A stretch of 64,000 nucleotides of DNA, from contig NZ_JBFMIA010000003.1 in the NCBI RefSeq assembly GCF_040801915.1, forward strand, positions 1 to 64,000, given 5' to 3'. Source of the stretch: Jeotgalibacillus marinus (GTDB lineage: Bacteria > Bacillota > Bacilli > Bacillales > Jeotgalibacillaceae). Below are positions 61,028 to 64,000 of this stretch, piece by piece. The translations under genes and the position numbers were made by a program. The notes under the pieces are model-generated. The model did not search any database. It was given only the letters and a program-made list of their open reading frames with translations, and was not told where the DNA came from. Position 1 is the first letter of the stretch, and every line of letters starts with the position of its first letter.

Positions 61028-62260
61028 TTCTAATAATCGAATAAGCTGAAAAAATCCGTGCTTAACTGTACGAATACGATTGTAATTGCGTTCTCCTGTC
61101 AGTTTAAGCGAAATAGCAAATGGCTCTCGATCGCTAAAAGAAAGGCCAATCCAAACCGTACCAGGTGGCTGTCCCTCAAGCGGCTCTGGTCCTGCGACAC
61201 CTGTAAAGCTAATGCCAATATCAGATTTAAGGCGCGTTCGAATACGTGAAGCAAGCTCAATCGCACAGGCTTCACTTACCGCACCATGGGTATCTAAGAT
61301 GTCTTGTGGGACACCCACAAGATGATGTTTTACTTTATTCGTATAACACACAACGCCACCGAGTAAAGTAGAACCAGCACCAGGGACAGAAGCGATTTGA
61401 GAAGCGAATAAACCTGCAGTCAAGCTTTCCGCAACCGCAATCGTCTTTTGTTGTTCTTTTAAAAGTGAAACTGCTTTGAGAAGCAATGTTTCATCATTTT
61501 TCCCATACACATACTCACCAACAACGTCGTTAATAAGCTGTTCGGTGTGATCAAGCATTGAAATGGCTTCCTTTTTATTTTCGTGTTTTGCGGAAAGACG
61601 CAACATAACTTCACCATCTGAAGCCAAAGGAGCGATTGTAGGGTTATGTTGCGCGTCAATCAGTTCTTCAATACGTGACTCAAGCTCTGCTTCTCCAATG
61701 CCAAAAAAACGCAACACACGAGATCGAACAGGCTTACCGCCCCCAAATATTGTTAACAGCTTTGGCACGACATCGTTTTGGAACATCGGCTTCATTTCAC
61801 GTGGAGGTCCCGGCAACAACACAAACACCGTTTGGTTATGTGTGACAAGCATTCCAGGTGCCATGCCGTGATGGTTGATAAATACATCACTGCCATTCAA
61901 AACAAGTGCTTGTTTTCGATTATTCTCAGTCATCACACGATTTGCACTAACAAAGAATTGTTCGATTGCCTGAAGGGATGGTCCATGTGACACTAATTCT
62001 AGCTGAAGATGCTGTGCGATCGTTTCTTTTGTTAGATCATCTTTTGTCGGGCCTAATCCACCTGTTAAAATCACAAGGTCTGCACGTGTTTCAGCTTCTT
62101 TTATTTCATCTAAAAGTCGCGAAGCGTTGTCACCTACGACGCGATGACGATATACATCCGTCCCCATCTCAGCAAGCTGCTGAGATAAAAATTGCGCATT
62201 TGTGTTAGCAATTTGACCCAGTAAGAGTTCAGAACCAACAGCAATAATTTCAGCATTCAT
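61007..62260 (-). CDS. cinA: Competence/damage-inducible protein CinA
   Basis: A 417-residue protein with an N-terminal molybdopterin-binding-like (COG1058) domain and a C-terminal CinA domain (nicotinamide mononucleotide deamidase in other bacteria). Signatures are IIAVGSELLLGQIANTNAQF, LILTGGLGPTKDD, VFVLLPGPPREM, then AVAESLTAGLFASQIASVPG and GISFTGVAGPEP. It precedes recA and is often expressed with it in competent cells; here recA has its own promoter. ATG follows GGGGGG. Confidence 0.94.
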   Translation of the reverse strand: MNAEIIAVGSELLLGQIANTNAQFLSQQLAEMGTDVYRHRVVGDNASRLLDEIKEAETRADLVILTGGLGPTKDDLTKETIAQHLQLELVSHGPSLQAIEQFFVSANRVMTENNRKQALVLNGSDVFINHHGMAPGMLVTHNQTVFVLLPGPPREMKPMFQNDVVPKLLTIFGGGKPVRSRVLRFFGIGEAELESRIEELIDAQHNPTIAPLASDGEVMLRLSAKHENKKEAISMLDHTEQLINDVVGEYVYGKNDETLLLKAVSLLKEQQKTIAVAESLTAGLFASQIASVPGAGSTLLGGVVCYTNKVKHHLVGVPQDILDTHGAVSEACAIELASRIRTRLKSDIGISFTGVAGPEPLEGQPPGTVWIGLSFSDREPFAISLKLTGERNYNRIRTVKHGFFQLIRLLEKETSSS

Positions 62261-62275
62261 AAAAGAACACCCCCC

Positions 62276-62854
62276 TTATTTTGAATGACGGAATGCACCC
62301 CAGTTTTTCACAAAGTAATCCCATCCAGACCACACAGTAAAAAAAGTAGCAACATAAAGTGCAATCATATCAAACGGCACATTGATCATTTCAAATCCAA
62401 TATTGTGTAAAAGAAGAGCTGATATCGCAATGATTTGCATCCACATTTTTATTTTCCCAAGCATAGCAGCAGCGTGAACTTCCCCGCTTCCTGCTAAAAC
62501 AAGACGTAATCCAGTAATTGCAAATTCACGACTAATAATAATAATCACGAGCCAAGAAGGTGCAATCTGAAGCTCTACTAAAATGACGAGCGCGGCAGAA
62601 ACAAGAAGCTTATCTGCCAGTGGGTCTAAAAACTTTCCTAAATTCGTGACCATATTAAATTTACGAGCGTAATACCCATCAACCCAGTCAGTTGATGCGG
62701 CAAAAATGAAGATGAGTGCTCCTACAAAATGATTTACAGGGATATGTGTGCCGAGGATTTGAAGAGAACCCCAACCGAAATCAACGAGCATGAAAATCAT
62801 AAAAAGTGGAATCAAGAAAATTCTTGAAATGGTGATTTTATTCGGTATATTCAC
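62276..62854 (-). CDS. pgsA: CDP-diacylglycerol-glycerol-3-phosphate 3-phosphatidyltransferase
   Basis: A 192-residue membrane enzyme making phosphatidylglycerol phosphate. The CDP-alcohol phosphotransferase motif DGxxARxxxxxxxxGxxxD is seen as STDWVDGYYARKFN followed by LGKFLDPLADK. Several membrane spans follow. The GTG start with AAGGAGG upstream gives NIPNKITISR, the family N-terminus, and the usual length; a longer frame starts 16 codons earlier. Confidence 0.95.
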   Translation of the reverse strand: MNIPNKITISRIFLIPLFMIFMLVDFGWGSLQILGTHIPVNHFVGALIFIFAASTDWVDGYYARKFNMVTNLGKFLDPLADKLLVSAALVILVELQIAPSWLVIIIISREFAITGLRLVLAGSGEVHAAAMLGKIKMWMQIIAISALLLHNIGFEMINVPFDMIALYVATFFTVWSGWDYFVKNWGAFRHSK

Positions 62855-62959
62855 GTTTGTTTTTTCCTCCTTGTATCCAGTCGCTTGCAAAAAAATAGTC
62901 ATCTCGCAAGATGACTATTGATCTTCGTTTAGCTAGAGCGAATAATCTATTCGCAGGTG

Positions 62960-63847
62960 TTATTTCACTTCAAAATCCATATTTTGAGTATTCAATGAAC
63001 TGCCAAATTCAACTTCTTCTCCATTAATCTTCACTACTGTTCCAACAGTACTACCAATACGTACACGGAACCATTCTAGATCACTAGCGTCAAATTCCAT
63101 ATTACCGCCAGATATAGTTTCGTCATGTAAATATTCATCAGCCTGATTTGTAATACCTACCCACGTATTGTCTGAAGTAATACTCACTTCAATTGAATCA
63201 GCATTTGAGATTTCATACGTAGTTGTATTGCCATCAACCTCAGCATTTACTATATTTAACGCATCTTCTGAGTCTGAATCTGAATCTGAGTCTGAGTCTG
63301 AATCTGAAGATGCGTCTGAATCTGAGTCTGAATCTGAAGATGCGTCTAAATCTGAGTCTTCTTCACTATCAACGTCACTGACTTCAGATTGATCAAGACC
63401 AACCGAACCACTTCTATCTCCAACTACCGGCTCAGTATCATCATTATTTTCTGAAAACGAGCCCTGAGCCCATGACCACGCTAAAAAAAGAAGTCCTATA
63501 ACAAACACAACTGCAATAATGGTTGGCAGCAAATTGAAAACTTTCGATGAACCTGTTCCGCTTTTTTTTGTATTTTTGCGGGTTACATGCGAAGGAATTT
63601 GTTCCTCATAATTTGACGGAATATCCGCTGCGTGCGTTTCAAACAATTCCTCTGGGTTTAAGTCAACAGCTTCCGCGTATTGCTTAATAAATGCTCGCAC
63701 ATAAAAGGAACCTGGCATCATTGTGTAGTTTCCTTCTTCAATGCCTTGTAAATATCTTTTTTGTATTTTTGTTAATGCTTGAACATCTTCTAATGAATAG
63801 CCCTTTGCTTCACGGGCTTCTTTTAATTGATTTCCTAGTTCTGTCAA
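62960..63847 (-). CDS. ymfM: RodZ-like cell-shape protein (YmfM) with Ser-Asp repeat
   Basis: A 295-residue single-span membrane protein. Cytoplasmic HTH domain (about 1-75: LKEAREAKGYSLEDVQALTK, RYLQGIEEGNYTMMPGSFYV), membrane segment at about 108-130 (LLPTIIAVVFVIGLLFLAWS), and an outside domain (DUF4115, about 205-295). Between them, about residues 150-195, the linker is a run of Ser-Asp dipeptides ending in SDSE. RodZ connects MreB filaments to the wall synthesis machinery. It starts TTG with TAGGTG upstream. Confidence 0.88.
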   Translation of the reverse strand: MTELGNQLKEAREAKGYSLEDVQALTKIQKRYLQGIEEGNYTMMPGSFYVRAFIKQYAEAVDLNPEELFETHAADIPSNYEEQIPSHVTRKNTKKSGTGSSKVFNLLPTIIAVVFVIGLLFLAWSWAQGSFSENNDDTEPVVGDRSGSVGLDQSEVSDVDSEEDSDLDASSDSDSDSDASSDSDSDSDSDSDSEDALNIVNAEVDGNTTTYEISNADSIEVSITSDNTWVGITNQADEYLHDETISGGNMEFDASDLEWFRVRIGSTVGTVVKINGEEVEFGSSLNTQNMDFEVK

Positions 63848-63867
63848 CTTTTTTCACCTACCAATAA

Positions 63868-64000
63868 TTAAAAATCAAAACCACTAAATTCCGAGCCATT
63901 AAACATATTATTTTTGGGAGCCATTTCGTATGTAATTTCTTCATCTGGATTGTGTCTTAGTTCAATAATGTAATCAAAATCATCTATTGAATATTCCGAG
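63868..64000 (-). CDS. C-terminal end of a YmfK-like (DUF3388) protein, truncated by the window
   Basis: The last 44 residues read SEYSIDDFDYIIELRHNPDE and EITYEMAPKNNMFNGSEFSG, FDF, then TAA. In Bacillus ymfK lies directly upstream of ymfM, which fits this position. The assignment rests mainly on position. Confidence 0.55.
   Translation of the reverse strand, partial: SEYSIDDFDYIIELRHNPDEEITYEMAPKNNMFNGSEFSGFDF

Noticed and set aside
63260..63360. A microsatellite or sequencing artefact
   Set aside because: The repeat keeps the reading frame of the RodZ-like gene and alternates synonymous codons, so it is more likely a true Ser-Asp linker.

Overview
The window reads as chromosome of a low-GC, spore-forming Bacillaceae species (Bacillota). 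The gene order pgsA-cinA-recA-rny-ymdB-spoVS-miaB-ymcA-cotE-mutS-mutL and glpPFKD-miaA-hfq-spoVK-hflX-ynbB-glnR-glnA is the backbone known from Bacillus and its alkaliphilic relatives. The acidic extracytoplasmic parts of several exported proteins would suit a halotolerant or alkaliphilic host, but that is inference. Nearly all genes lie on the minus strand; I saw no rRNA, tRNA or CRISPR array.

Layout from left to right: a small secreted protein and a class B penicillin-binding protein (0.3-3.1 kb); an anaerobic formate module, pflB-pflA-focA (3.4-7.6 kb), with an FNR-like site; an island at the 3' end of glnA (8.0-12.5 kb) with two copies of a cassette made of a small membrane protein and a membrane-anchored beta-helix protein; glnA/glnR, ynbB, hflX, a TRIC-type channel, a methyltransferase, spoVK, hfq, miaA, a lipase-like hydrolase and the glycerol regulon glpD/K/F/P (12.5-27.4 kb); a second island at the 3' end of mutL (27.7-34.25 kb) with a duplicated beta-helix protein and a squalene-hopene-cyclase-family gene; mutL, mutS, cotE (34.3-39.8 kb); an accessory zone between cotE and ymcA (39.8-51.7 kb) with decayed phage lysis genes, a self-cleaving S74 fibre-like protein, two near-identical tailspike-like beta-helix proteins (one with an M23 peptidase domain), a coiled-coil protein and small orphan genes; then aldB-like aldehyde dehydrogenase, ymcA, miaB, spoVS, ymdB, rny, recA, a DinB-family gene, cinA, pgsA, a RodZ-like gene and the end of a ymfK-like gene.

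The most unusual signal is a shared architecture at two unrelated housekeeping genes. The last 55 bp of glnA are repeated (54/55 identical) 3,961 bp downstream of the gene, and the end of mutL is repeated about 2,868 bp downstream, still encoding a recognisable MutL C-terminus. In both cases a broken tyrosine-integrase gene sits just outside the host gene's stop codon, a second integrase fragment sits beside the displaced copy, and the cargo is not phage-like: parallel beta-helix proteins or a terpene cyclase. The two mutL-side units also share a roughly 100-bp backbone with the same terminator. I read these as tandem, now immobile islands made by integrases that target the 3' ends of protein genes and carry a replacement gene end. 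The beta-helix genes, like cotE, have promoter-like sequences of the mother-cell sporulation type, so the cargo may act on the spore. That last step is inference.

Regulation visible in sequence: GlnR boxes and a sigma-A promoter at glnRA; a cre site on the glpF promoter and GlpP-type leader terminators before glpF and glpD; a LexA box upstream of the recA promoter; an FNR-like site at the class II position upstream of pflB.
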